DNA from: CAYMST01 sp964393115
GTDB lineage: Bacteria; Bacteroidota; Bacteroidia; Cytophagales; Cyclobacteriaceae
Reading direction: 5' to 3'
DNA length: 15,356 nt
Assembly: GCA_964393115.1 (NCBI GenBank)
Contig: CAYMST010000101.1
Location: 1-15,356, forward strand
In this document: positions 7,035 to 14,870 of the stretch, in pieces
How positions within the stretch are numbered: position 1 is the first letter of the stretch
Layout of the letters: every line of letters starts with the position of its first letter
The notes under the pieces: model-generated
Seen by the model: only the letters and a program-made list of their open reading frames with translations
Told to the model about the DNA's origin: nothing
The model's database searches: none
Made by a program: the position numbers and the translations under genes

Positions 7035-7763
7035 CTATTTCAAACTTTTAAGATAATAGGATATATGTGTATCTAAATTTTTAATAATGGAAGTATACCA
7101 TTGAAATCGCAATTGATCCTTTTCAATTTCCGATAGCTGCCAATGGGTAGTTGATTGTTTTAGGCGTCTCATAAAATCTGAAAAAATTATAGCTGCACTT
7201 ACCGAAACATTAAAGCTTTCGGTAAAGCCATACATTGGTATATGTATGAGCTCATCGGCTTGTTCGATGGCTGCATCACTCACTCCAGAAAACTCCGTTC
7301 CAAAGACAATAGCGTACTTTTGAGAAATATCAAGTTCATCAAAAGGAATCGACTGTTGGTCTAAAGCCGTCACCGCAATTTTATAACCTTGTTCTCTTAA
7401 ATGCTTAAAACACCTCTCTGTAGCCCTTTCCTTACGATCATGAAACTTACGTATTGAGACCCAATTCCCAGCACCTCTGAGCACAAATGGATTTACAGTG
7501 TAACTGTTTGCGTATTCAATCACATTCACATCCTGTACACCAAGACAGTCAAGTGTCCGAATTGAGGCGCTAACATTATGCGGTTTATACAAATCCTCGA
7601 ATACTGCCGTAAAATATCTGGAACGCTCGGATAACACTTGCTCGATAACAGTCTTCTTATTATCCGTAATAAAGTCAGAAAGGTAGTTTCTAAAACCAAG
7701 CTTTTGCTCGTTGGTCCAATCTTCGAAAATAGACCAATCAACCCCATTATTTTTTTCCTTCAT
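7035..7763 (-). CDS. trmH: tRNA (guanosine-2'-O)-methyltransferase, TrmH/SpoU family
   Basis: The 242-residue protein is a SPOUT-class RNA 2'-O-ribose methyltransferase resembling TrmH, which forms Gm18 in the D-loop of tRNA. Three conserved motifs are present: motif 1 YKPHNVSASIRT (residues 59-70, with N63 and R69), motif 2 FGTEFSGVS (154-162) and motif 3 IPMYGFTESFNVSVSAAI (175-192), which form the knotted SAM-binding site. The N-terminal helical extension and the LSERSRYFTAVFEDLYKPHN arrangement match TrmH rather than the rRNA enzyme RlmB. I chose the ATG at 7763; a TTG at 7775 is in frame but less likely. The start lies 17 bases inside the end of parC, implying coupled translation. Exact target nucleotide is inferred from the family. 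Confidence 0.85.
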   Translation of the reverse strand: MKEKNNGVDWSIFEDWTNEQKLGFRNYLSDFITDNKKTVIEQVLSERSRYFTAVFEDLYKPHNVSASIRTLDCLGVQDVNVIEYANSYTVNPFVLRGAGNWVSIRKFHDRKERATERCFKHLREQGYKIAVTALDQQSIPFDELDISQKYAIVFGTEFSGVSDAAIEQADELIHIPMYGFTESFNVSVSAAIIFSDFMRRLKQSTTHWQLSEIEKDQLRFQWYTSIIKNLDTHISYYLKSLK

Positions 7764-10356
7764 TGAATAATCCAAGCTGATCCTCTTCCTTCTTCACTTC
7801 ATTGATTACGTCATTTTTGAGGTTTTCAATTTCATCCTTGGTTATCTCTATAGGATTAGATAATTCAATTCCTTTGACATCTTGGCAAACAAATTTATTT
7901 CCTGTCGCCTTCCAACCCTTTACTTCAATGTGTTCATTTAGTGAAAGATCCAACTCCGAATGTGATCGCTCTCCTTTCTTCTTATACTTGACGCTTACTT
8001 CAGGATTAGGGTGATTGGTCACAAAAGTCAACTGGTTTCCTTTACCTTCGTTTATAAAACTAAACCGTTTATTCTCTGTGCTCGTCTCAATCAAGAACTT
8101 CTTAAGGTAGTAAGTCTTGGAGGAGTGATCATNNNNNNNNNNNNNNNNCAACGGTTCATCGCTGTGAAACTTAGTGATCAAAACCACCTCTTTTCCTTCA
8201 TAATGATTTGTGAACTCATAGTTGGTCAATTCATAGGTTCCTTCTTTGTAGATTACCAATATCTTGTCATCACCATTGAATTTACCTACATAAGATCCTC
8301 TCTCGTCCTTATTCAGCCTTCCTAATACCTGATCGTACCACAGATTCAGAGCACTAAGTGTAGAGACACCATGAGACTTTAGCTCAATTTTTCTTACTGG
8401 ATACCGTGTAAGAATATTGCCTTGTGCGCTTCTTCCTTTTATATCGATTGTGGCAAAATCAAAATCAAATAACTTAACTCGAGCTCTTGAGTTTTGTGAA
8501 AGCTTAACATGAATGATTTCAGCCTCTCCATTCGGGTTGGCGCTAAACCATACTATTTTGGACCCCTTCTCTCCTTTGGTCAAATCGTACTCTTTGTCAC
8601 GGGTAATGGCCGTTACAGCAAACCGTTTGACCATAGTTCGTCCCGTTTTCCCGTCGAGATAAGCTACATTATAGATCATGCGTTCATCTCCTTTTTTCCA
8701 TATTCCAGCATGAATAATATCCCGCCCCATGAAAATTTTATCCGAAATACGAGAAACCATGAATTTCCCATCACGCCGAATGGCAATTACGTCGTCTATA
8801 TCCGAACAATCGCAAATGAACTCATCCTTCTTCAAACCATAGCCAATAAAACCTTCCTTCCTATTGACATATAACTTCTGGTTATTCGCGGCCACAATAG
8901 AAGCTGCGATAGTGTCAAAAGAGGCTATTTCAGTTTTTCTCGATTTGTCTTTTCCGTATTTGTCCTTGAGATTCTTAAAGTACTCGATGGCAAACTCTAC
9001 GATGTGTTCTAGGTTATGCTCCGTTTGCTTCAGTTCTTCCTCCAGCTTTCTCATCAACTCATCAGCCTTGAAGGAGTCAAACTTTGATATTCGTTTGATC
9101 TTTATCTCCGTGAGCCTGACAATATCATCTTGGGTTATTTCCCTGTAAAAGTCTGGTTTGAAAGGCGTAAGCCCTTCATCAATGGTCTCTAAAACCGCTT
9201 CCCAGGTTTCACATTCCTCTATATCTCGATATATACGGTTCTCAATGAAGATCTTTTCTAAGGACGAGAATAAGAGCTTTTCAAGTAATTCATGCTTCTT
9301 AATTTCTAATTCACACTTGAGCAGATGTACCGTCTGGTCTGTGTTTATCCTAAGGATGTCACTTATCGTTGTAAATTTTGGTTTTTCATCAACGATAATA
9401 CAGGCATTTGGCGATATAGAGACTTCGCAATCCGTGAAGGCATATAATGCATCAATAGTGATATCGGGGGATTGACCAGTAGCCAGTTGGACAACGACCT
9501 CCACATCTTTTGCGGTATTGTCAATAACCTTTTTGATTTTAATTTTCCCCTTGTCATTCGCTTTTACAATCGAATCGATCAAGCTTCCGGTAGTGGTACC
9601 GTACGGAATATCTTTTATCGCCAGATTCTTGGCATCAACTTGCTCAATTTTAGCCCTTACCCGCACCTTACCACCGCGCTCACCATCTTTATAATCGGAT
9701 ACATCTATTTTACCCCCAGAAAGAAAATCTGGATAAAGCGTAAACTTTTTACCCTTCAAATAAGCAATAGAAGCATCAATAAGCTCATTGAAATTGTGGG
9801 GCAGCATTTTGGTAGAAAGCCCAACGGCAATCCCTTCTACCCCTTGTGCTAACAGTAATGGGAACTTAGAAGGTAGCGTTACAGGCTCTTTCTTCCGGCC
9901 GTCATATGATAACTGCCACTCGGTGGTTTGTGGGTTATATAAGACATCCAAAGCAAATTTTGAGAGCCTTGCTTCAATGTATCGAGGAGCGGCAGCACTA
10001 TCTCCTGTGTTTATATCACCCCAGTTACCCTGAGTGTCTATGAGTAAGTCTTTCTGTCCCAAATTGACGATGGCATCTCCAATAGCTGCATCACCATGAG
10101 GATGGTACTGCATCGTGCTACCGATGATATTCGCTACTTTGTTATACCTTCCATCATCCATTTCCTTCATGGAGTGTAGAATCCTGCGTTGCACTGGCTT
10201 TAATCCATCTTCAATCGCCGGAACAGCCCGCTCTAGAATCACATAAGAAGCGTATTCGATAAACCAGTTTTCATACATGCCCGATACAGGCAATATATCT
10301 TGAATGGCACCTTCGTTTTTATATTCGCTGTTTTCCGTTACTTCGCTCTCACTCAT
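7747..10356 (-). CDS. parC: DNA topoisomerase IV subunit A
   Basis: At 869 residues this is the DNA-cleaving subunit of topoisomerase IV, which decatenates replicated chromosomes with ParE. The winged-helix domain has LKPVQRRILHSM (52-63), YHPHGDA (84-90) and the catalytic tyrosine Y126 in AAAPRYIEARL. Tower and coiled-coil segments follow to about residue 480, then a beta-pinwheel domain. That domain carries only a degenerate GyrA-box-like GRSAQGN (641-647) instead of the glycine-rich gyrase box, which supports ParC over GyrA, as does the nearby parE. In the quinolone-determining region the usual serine is A90 and the usual acidic residue is D94. Sixteen undetermined bases (8133-8148) cover residues 737-742, and the frame is kept across them. 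AGGA stands upstream of the start codon. It follows the SatD-like gene by 15 bases. Confidence 0.94.
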   Translation of the reverse strand: MSESEVTENSEYKNEGAIQDILPVSGMYENWFIEYASYVILERAVPAIEDGLKPVQRRILHSMKEMDDGRYNKVANIIGSTMQYHPHGDAAIGDAIVNLGQKDLLIDTQGNWGDINTGDSAAAPRYIEARLSKFALDVLYNPQTTEWQLSYDGRKKEPVTLPSKFPLLLAQGVEGIAVGLSTKMLPHNFNELIDASIAYLKGKKFTLYPDFLSGGKIDVSDYKDGERGGKVRVRAKIEQVDAKNLAIKDIPYGTTTGSLIDSIVKANDKGKIKIKKVIDNTAKDVEVVVQLATGQSPDITIDALYAFTDCEVSISPNACIIVDEKPKFTTISDILRINTDQTVHLLKCELEIKKHELLEKLLFSSLEKIFIENRIYRDIEECETWEAVLETIDEGLTPFKPDFYREITQDDIVRLTEIKIKRISKFDSFKADELMRKLEEELKQTEHNLEHIVEFAIEYFKNLKDKYGKDKSRKTEIASFDTIAASIVAANNQKLYVNRKEGFIGYGLKKDEFICDCSDIDDVIAIRRDGKFMVSRISDKIFMGRDIIHAGIWKKGDERMIYNVAYLDGKTGRTMVKRFAVTAITRDKEYDLTKGEKGSKIVWFSANPNGEAEIIHVKLSQNSRARVKLFDFDFATIDIKGRSAQGNILTRYPVRKIELKSHGVSTLSALNLWYDQVLGRLNKDERGSYVGKFNGDDKILVIYKEGTYELTNYEFTNHYEGKEVVLITKFHSDEPLXXXXXXDHSSKTYYLKKFLIETSTENKRFSFINEGKGNQLTFVTNHPNPEVSVKYKKKGERSHSELDLSLNEHIEVKGWKATGNKFVCQDVKGIELSNPIEITKDEIENLKNDVINEVKKEEDQLGLFNEGKK
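8133..8148. other. Run of 16 undetermined bases in parC
   Basis: Sixteen consecutive N residues interrupt the sequence inside the beta-pinwheel part of parC. Together with the next two bases they make exactly six codons, so the reading frame continues on both sides. It is an assembly gap or masked stretch, not a biological feature. Confidence 0.99.
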
Positions 10357-10371
10357 TAATCGTCCTCAGTC

Positions 10372-10959
10372 TTATATTTCTGCTAACTCCTTAATTAACA
10401 GCTTTATTTCGTTGTAATTATCTATTTTCAATGTCTTCTTTCTCCTCCAAACACTTGAAGGATCCTTCCCAATGATCTCTGCTACTTTTTTGTAATCTGG
10501 CTCATCAAAAAACTCTCTGGTTACCAGTCGGTCTTGTTCATTCCAATCTTTGATAATCGCTCCATACACAAAAAAACCATGATCCAATGCTCGGGCTTTT
10601 ACTTCATTGGCCAAAGAAAAATGGAACTTTCGCTTCAACTTAACCAACCCCTGCAAGCCAGCGCTGGCAAGCTCCACTGCACCGCTTTTATCAACTTCAA
10701 ATTCCCTTACTGCTAGCCTTAGATCCAATGCATAACCCGAACGAACTATTTCTTCTTCCAGATCTACTAAAAACAAGATCGCAGATTTAAGGTTTTCAAT
10801 TACCCCTTGAAATTCATCCAAGACAATCTCCATCGGTTCGGATAAAATATCAGCATGTCTTTCGTTCATATTTTCCACTAGAGACGAAAATTCATTCATT
10901 AGCCTAAGCCCGTCACTTTTTTCGTCATGAATCACTTCTGCACAAACAATACACTTCAT
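10372..10959 (-). CDS. SatD-family-like protein with C-terminal helix-turn-helix
   Basis: The 195-residue protein resembles the SatD family, named from an acid-tolerance locus of Streptococcus mutans and of unknown biochemical function. Seen here: a central EIVLDEFQGVI (residues 44-54), where the family often has GDEFQG; an LRLAVREFEVD strand pair (80-90); an alanine-rich LASAGLQGLVKLKRK helix (97-111); and a C-terminal helix-turn-helix, DYKKVAEIIGKDPSSVWRRKK (155-175), of the kind used for DNA binding. There is no signal peptide or membrane segment. The DEF element and the flanking strand order recall nucleotidyl-cyclase-like palm folds, but that is my inference. The gene lies between parE (47 bases upstream) and parC (15 bases downstream) in one direction, so it is almost certainly co-expressed with topoisomerase IV. 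Family assignment is moderate. Confidence 0.6.
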   Translation of the reverse strand: MKCIVCAEVIHDEKSDGLRLMNEFSSLVENMNERHADILSEPMEIVLDEFQGVIENLKSAILFLVDLEEEIVRSGYALDLRLAVREFEVDKSGAVELASAGLQGLVKLKRKFHFSLANEVKARALDHGFFVYGAIIKDWNEQDRLVTREFFDEPDYKKVAEIIGKDPSSVWRRKKTLKIDNYNEIKLLIKELAEI

Positions 10960-11006
10960 GGTTCTTTGGATTTGAAAGTTGCTGAAATCTAATAACTTAA
11001 TTTGTT

Positions 11007-12938
11007 CTACGCAGCCTTATCACGGGTATTATCTCCTTTTTCGCTGTCCTTATTTGGGTCCACTTCTTCACTTGCCTTGTTTTTTTCTTCAACCAAATCC
11101 TTTTCCACACGAAGCTTATCAATTATGAACTGCTGCCTATCTGGCGTGTTTTTACCCATATAGAATTTGAGAAGCTCGTCAATCTTGGTTTCTTTTTTGA
11201 GTATTACAGGCTCTAATCGAATATCATCCCCGATAAAGCCACCAAACTCACTTGGTGATATCTCTCCTAACCCTTTAAATCGGGTAATCTCAGGCTTACC
11301 CCCCAACTTATTAACCGCTTTAACTTTTTCTTCTTCGCTATAACAATAAATGGTTTCTTTCTTATTCCTCACCCTAAACAATGGGGTCTCTAAAATGAAC
11401 AAATGGCCATTTTTAACCAGATCAGGAAAGAACTGAAGGAAATAAGTAAGGATTAAAAGTCTAATGTGCATGCCATCAACATCGGCATCGGTTGCAATAA
11501 CTATTTTTCTGTAGCGCAGCCCTTCGAGCCCATCCTCTATATTTAAAGCATGTTGTAAAAGGTTAAACTCTTCATTTTCGTAAACTACTTTTTTAGTATG
11601 TCCAAAGCAGTTAAACGGTTTTCCTCTTAAGCTAAATACAGCTTGGGTTTCTACACTGCGAGATTTGGTAATGGAACCACTGGCGGAATCACCCTCAGTA
11701 ATAAAGACCATGGTCTTCTCTTTACGCTCTGCATCACCCCGTTTATCGTCAAAGTGAATACGGCAGTCGCGCAGCTTTTTATTGTGCAGGTTGGCTTTTT
11801 TAGCCCTCTCGTTGGCCAACTTCTTTATCCCTGCAATTTCTTTACGCTCCCTTTCGGATTGTAAAATACGCTTCAACAAAGCATCTGCTGCAGCTGAATT
11901 CTTATGTAAGTAATCGTCGAGTGCCTTTTTAACAAAATCTAGTATGAAAGTCCGCATCGTAGGGCCTCCGGGACCTACATTTTGTGAACCAAGTTTGGTT
12001 TTAGTCTGCGATTCGAACACTGGGTCTTGCACTCTTACCGCAATGGCACCAATCACCGAAGCCCGAATATCCGCCGCATCAAAATCTTTTTTGTAATGAT
12101 CTCTTACCGTTTTAACTAGCGCTTCTCGCAACGCAGCAAGGTGAGTTCCTCCTTGTGTGGTATACTGTCCATTAACAAAAGAGTAGTACTCTTCGCCATA
12201 AGAGTTGGTGTGTGAAAGTGATATTTCAATGTCGGTTCCCTTTAGGTGAATAATAGGATATCGAAGTGCTTCTTCGTCTACTTTGCGCCTCAACAAGTCT
12301 AAGAGCCCATTCTCCGAATGGTACTTCTGACCATTGAAATTAATGGTAAGACCTGCATTTAGAAAGGCATAATTCCAAAGTAAATTATCTAAATACTCGG
12401 GAATAAAATGAAAGTTCTTAAAAATGGTATTGTCCGGTTCGAAGATGATCATTGTGCCATTTCTCTCAGAAGTATCTCCAATGGCTTCATCCGTAACTAC
12501 TTCCCCTCTCTTAAACTCTGCAAACTTGGTTTGCTTCTCTCGAAAAGATTGAACCTTAAAGTAGTTTGACAGGGCATTTACTGCTTTTGTACCTACTCCA
12601 TTTAGCCCAACCGATTTCTGGAAAGCACCAGAGTCATATTTTCCGCCCGTGTTTATCTTGGAAACGCAGTCTACTACTTTTCCCAATGGAATACCTCTAC
12701 CAAAATCGCGTACTTCCACTCTGTGATCGGTAACCTTGACATTAATGGTCTTGCCATGTCCCATCATGTGCTCATCAATACTGTTATCGATCACTTCCTT
12801 TACCAGAACATATATACCATCATCGTATGATGATCCATCACCCAATTTACCAATGTACATGCCAGGCCGTAACCTAATATGTTCTTTCCAATCGAGTGAT
12901 CGAATACTATCTTCGTTATAATTTACAGCTTCCGCCAT
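11007..12938 (-). CDS. parE: DNA topoisomerase IV subunit B
   Basis: This 643-residue protein is the ATPase subunit of topoisomerase IV. The GHKL domain shows RLRPGMYIG (22-30), E48 and N52 in KEVIDNSIDE, D78 in VRDFGRGIP, and the GLNGVGTKAVNALS lid segment. The transducer carries the QTKTKLGS switch lysine loop. The TOPRIM domain has E415 in ITEGDSASGS and the metal-binding triad D484, D486 and D488 in DADVDG, then the PxxFRVRNKKE region. The C-terminal KFYMGKNTPDRQQFI is the usual junction that meets the A subunit. A basic and acidic tail of about 35 residues ends the protein. Length and the missing large insertion fit Bacteroidota ParE, and parC lies two genes downstream. It is the first gene of the minus-strand unit and has a plausible promoter about 85-115 bases upstream. 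Confidence 0.95.
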   Translation of the reverse strand: MAEAVNYNEDSIRSLDWKEHIRLRPGMYIGKLGDGSSYDDGIYVLVKEVIDNSIDEHMMGHGKTINVKVTDHRVEVRDFGRGIPLGKVVDCVSKINTGGKYDSGAFQKSVGLNGVGTKAVNALSNYFKVQSFREKQTKFAEFKRGEVVTDEAIGDTSERNGTMIIFEPDNTIFKNFHFIPEYLDNLLWNYAFLNAGLTINFNGQKYHSENGLLDLLRRKVDEEALRYPIIHLKGTDIEISLSHTNSYGEEYYSFVNGQYTTQGGTHLAALREALVKTVRDHYKKDFDAADIRASVIGAIAVRVQDPVFESQTKTKLGSQNVGPGGPTMRTFILDFVKKALDDYLHKNSAAADALLKRILQSERERKEIAGIKKLANERAKKANLHNKKLRDCRIHFDDKRGDAERKEKTMVFITEGDSASGSITKSRSVETQAVFSLRGKPFNCFGHTKKVVYENEEFNLLQHALNIEDGLEGLRYRKIVIATDADVDGMHIRLLILTYFLQFFPDLVKNGHLFILETPLFRVRNKKETIYCYSEEEKVKAVNKLGGKPEITRFKGLGEISPSEFGGFIGDDIRLEPVILKKETKIDELLKFYMGKNTPDRQQFIIDKLRVEKDLVEEKNKASEEVDPNKDSEKGDNTRDKAA

Positions 12939-13022
12939 TATATTAATCTCGTTTGATCAGTTTGAGAAATAGAGTAATTGAATTTTTCCAAGAATACAAT
13001 TCAATCTAACCTTAATATTAAT

Positions 13023-13053
13023 CAAGATAAAGGAAAAAAGAAAAGCATTCAAA
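13023..13053 (-). promoter_or_regulatory. Candidate Bacteroidota-type promoter for the parE operon
   Basis: On the minus strand TTTG (complement of 13050-13053) is followed by exactly 19 bases and then TTATCTTG (complement of 13023-13030). This compares with the Bacteroidota consensus TTTG-N19-TANNTTTG, with two mismatches in the -7 element. Transcription would start near 13016, leaving a leader of roughly 78 bases before parE. Confidence 0.35.
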
Positions 13054-13115
13054 AACCAGACCGTCGGTATGTCTTAGACTAAAAATTGAGGATGTAGGGA
13101 TTAATTGATTGATTC

Positions 13116-13580
13116 CTAATTACTTTTCGATTTTCTATTGATAAAAAAAGGAAATATGACTATCCAAAGAATCAATAAAGTCGGGCCAGCGTAAGTAATG
13201 TAGCCAATGTTCATATTATCGGCTTGATCGCGTTGAAAATAGTAGCCTAAAAAGACCACTACCGTAATAAAGAAAATGTCAACAATGGATCTTAGTCCCA
13301 GAAACCATGCCTGGAAGTTTCGCTTTCTAGTTTCGTTATTTAAGTAGCGAACGCCTTTACGCTTTGGTGAGAGTATAAGATTTTGAAGAATCGCAAAAAG
13401 TGAAGTTATCACCATAAAAGAGGCGATACATATATAGAAAAAATTCTCCCCATCAACTATAAAATCAATACTTCCTTTGGACGATTCTATGATTCTGATT
13501 TTAGAATAGACAAAGGCAATACAGATTAAAAAACCGATAGTTGTGAAAAATTTTAGAACTTTGAAAACCTGAACGGCCAT
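13116..13580 (-). CDS. Four-helix integral membrane protein of unknown function
   Basis: I do not recognise the family. The 154-residue protein has four predicted membrane helices at about residues 9-26, 47-69, 91-115 and 127-147. A positively charged cytoplasmic loop (PKRKGVRYLNNETRKR, 72-87) separates helices two and three, and the tail is basic (NRKSKS). By the positive-inside rule both termini are cytoplasmic. No channel, transporter or enzyme motif is apparent. The start ATG at 13580 is 50 bases from the divergent lipoprotein start at 13631, so the two genes share a very short control region. It may be a small accessory protein of the cell envelope, but nothing in the sequence fixes a role. 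Confidence 0.65.
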   Translation of the reverse strand: MAVQVFKVLKFFTTIGFLICIAFVYSKIRIIESSKGSIDFIVDGENFFYICIASFMVITSLFAILQNLILSPKRKGVRYLNNETRKRNFQAWFLGLRSIVDIFFITVVVFLGYYFQRDQADNMNIGYITYAGPTLLILWIVIFPFFINRKSKSN

Positions 13581-13630
13581 TTATGGATTTAGTTTATGTA
13601 ATTAAAATGAGTTTGCGAATTTACAACAGG

Positions 13631-13999
13631 ATGACAGTTTTTAGATCATTACCCGTATTCATATTAGTAGGAACCCTATTTTTTTCATGCACTGGGAAGT
13701 TCAAAATGCAAAATTTTGACTCTAAAAAGTGGTCTTCTGACAAAAATGGTTGTCTAGGCTATAGAGCAGAATTGATAAATGAAATCTTGACTCAAAGGAC
13801 TAACGTACTCGGCCAGAGAGAAACAAACATTAGGTCGACTTTCGGTCCTCCGTCTAAGCAAGAGCTCTATGTAAGAAACCAAAAGTTCTTCTACTATACC
13901 ATCTCGAGCGATAGCTGTGGGGCAGAGAATAAGTCTTTAGAATTAAGGTTTAATGCGATTGGGTTGGTTAAAGAAATGAAACTGGTTTCAAGTTTATAA
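13631..13999 (+). CDS. Small hypothetical lipoprotein
   Basis: The 122-residue protein starts with a hydrophobic signal ending in LFFSC, with C20 as a probable lipidation site; phenylalanine at -3 is unusual, so lipidation is likely but not certain. The residues after the cysteine (TGKFK) are not acidic, unlike the two lipoproteins near 5126-6063, so it may stay periplasmic. The mature part contains NIRSTFGPPSKQELY and a YYT strand, which loosely recalls the lG-P turn of SmpA/BamE-like folds; this is not enough to assign the family. A pair of cysteines, C41 and C96, could form a disulfide. I chose the ATG at 13631, where the signal peptide begins; in-frame ATGs at 13583 and 13607 would add a non-hydrophobic leader and leave no room for a promoter against the divergent gene. 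Confidence 0.6.
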   Translation: MTVFRSLPVFILVGTLFFSCTGKFKMQNFDSKKWSSDKNGCLGYRAELINEILTQRTNVLGQRETNIRSTFGPPSKQELYVRNQKFFYYTISSDSCGAENKSLELRFNAIGLVKEMKLVSSL

Positions 14000-14067
14000 A
14001 CTATATGGCTCGTTCTAGTTTAGAGTTTAGTTTACCTCTATTCTACTAAAACGAATCCTAAACCTGA

Positions 14068-14625
14068 TTATTCAACCTTGCCATAAGCGCATGTCTTCCA
14101 TGTAATGTGATAGATATACTTCTCAAGATTTCGAATCCCCTTAAAAGTTATGTCCTTAACTTCATTTTGGCCAAAATTAATGACCTGATACCCTAACAAT
14201 TCGTCGGAGCCCATATACTTATCCAGTTCCAATTGATTATTGGCATCAAAAAGATGACGAATTTCTTCCTGATATAGTCTGTATACTGCACTTCTGCGTT
14301 CAGGTGATTCGAGATAATCGTATTCTACCAGAAATAACAAATACTGTTCTTTCAAGTCTAACTGCCCGTGAGGAACTGCAACTGTGCGCACAGAATCATC
14401 ATGATTAAACAACAAATTCCTATAAACTAATGGCTTATCTAGAACCTCTTCATTTTCTAGTTTAAATAATTGGAAGATAACTTCATCATTCTTAGTTGAA
14501 AAAAAATGCTTATCCTCACTGAGATCAATGGCGTGTATTACAAATTCTACGGAATCATTTTTAGGCTGTGACCAAGCATGAGTAGCAATAAATAAGCAAA
14601 GGATTAAGATATTTGATATGTTCAT
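14068..14625 (-). CDS. Secreted protein of unknown function
   Basis: The 185-residue protein begins with a signal peptide (hydrophobic residues 5-15, then THAWSQ), with cleavage most likely after S19 just before Q20. The mature domain of about 165 residues is acidic and has no recognised motif. Strands such as SVEFVIHAIDL near the start and a YIYHITWKTCAYGKVE end suggest a beta-rich periplasmic or secreted domain. It runs convergently with the small lipoprotein gene, with 68 bases between their stops and no clear terminator. Its start faces the acyl-CoA dehydrogenase gene across a 245-base shared upstream region that contains inverted repeats. I would not assign a function. Confidence 0.6.
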   Translation of the reverse strand: MNISNILILCLFIATHAWSQPKNDSVEFVIHAIDLSEDKHFFSTKNDEVIFQLFKLENEEVLDKPLVYRNLLFNHDDSVRTVAVPHGQLDLKEQYLLFLVEYDYLESPERRSAVYRLYQEEIRHLFDANNQLELDKYMGSDELLGYQVINFGQNEVKDITFKGIRNLEKYIYHITWKTCAYGKVE

Positions 14626-14661
14626 TTGGATTAAAGTTATACTTTAAGAGGGCTTTAATTA

Positions 14662-14752
14662 ATACGTTCTATATAACGTTAAGTATTCTTCAAAAGAGCT
14701 TTCAAACACTCATTTAAGGAATTGCGAGACTTATCTAAGGCTATTCCTTAAA
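14662..14752. promoter_or_regulatory. Inverted repeats in the divergent region before the acyl-CoA dehydrogenase gene
   Basis: A perfect 10-bp inverted repeat, TTTAAGGAAT at 14713-14722 and ATTCCTTAAA at 14743-14752, flanks a 20-base spacer. A second element nearby pairs ACGTT with AACGT, with AATAC and GTATT as outer arms (about 14660-14687). No T-tract follows, so a terminator is unlikely. Position between divergent genes suggests operator sites, which is inference. Confidence 0.4.
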
Positions 14753-14870
14753 GCATTAGTCGAACACTTACACACAGTTATAACGTTTGATCATTAATTC
14801 CGTACAAAAATAGTATGCGTGCCGAGTATTTATGGCATGGTATATGGACAATGGCCAAATCTTAAATAAT

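Noticed and set aside
7802..10033. Several plus-strand open frames opposite parC
   Set aside because: They are antisense shadows of a strongly conserved gene and show no family features; one also crosses the N run.
14632..14639. TAACTTTA (minus strand) as a -7 element for the secreted protein gene
   Set aside because: It lies only six bases before the start codon and has no TTTG about 19 bases upstream.
14786..14818. TTTG and TAGTATGC as a promoter for the acyl-CoA dehydrogenase gene
   Set aside because: The spacing is 21 bases and the second element misses three of the six fixed consensus bases.
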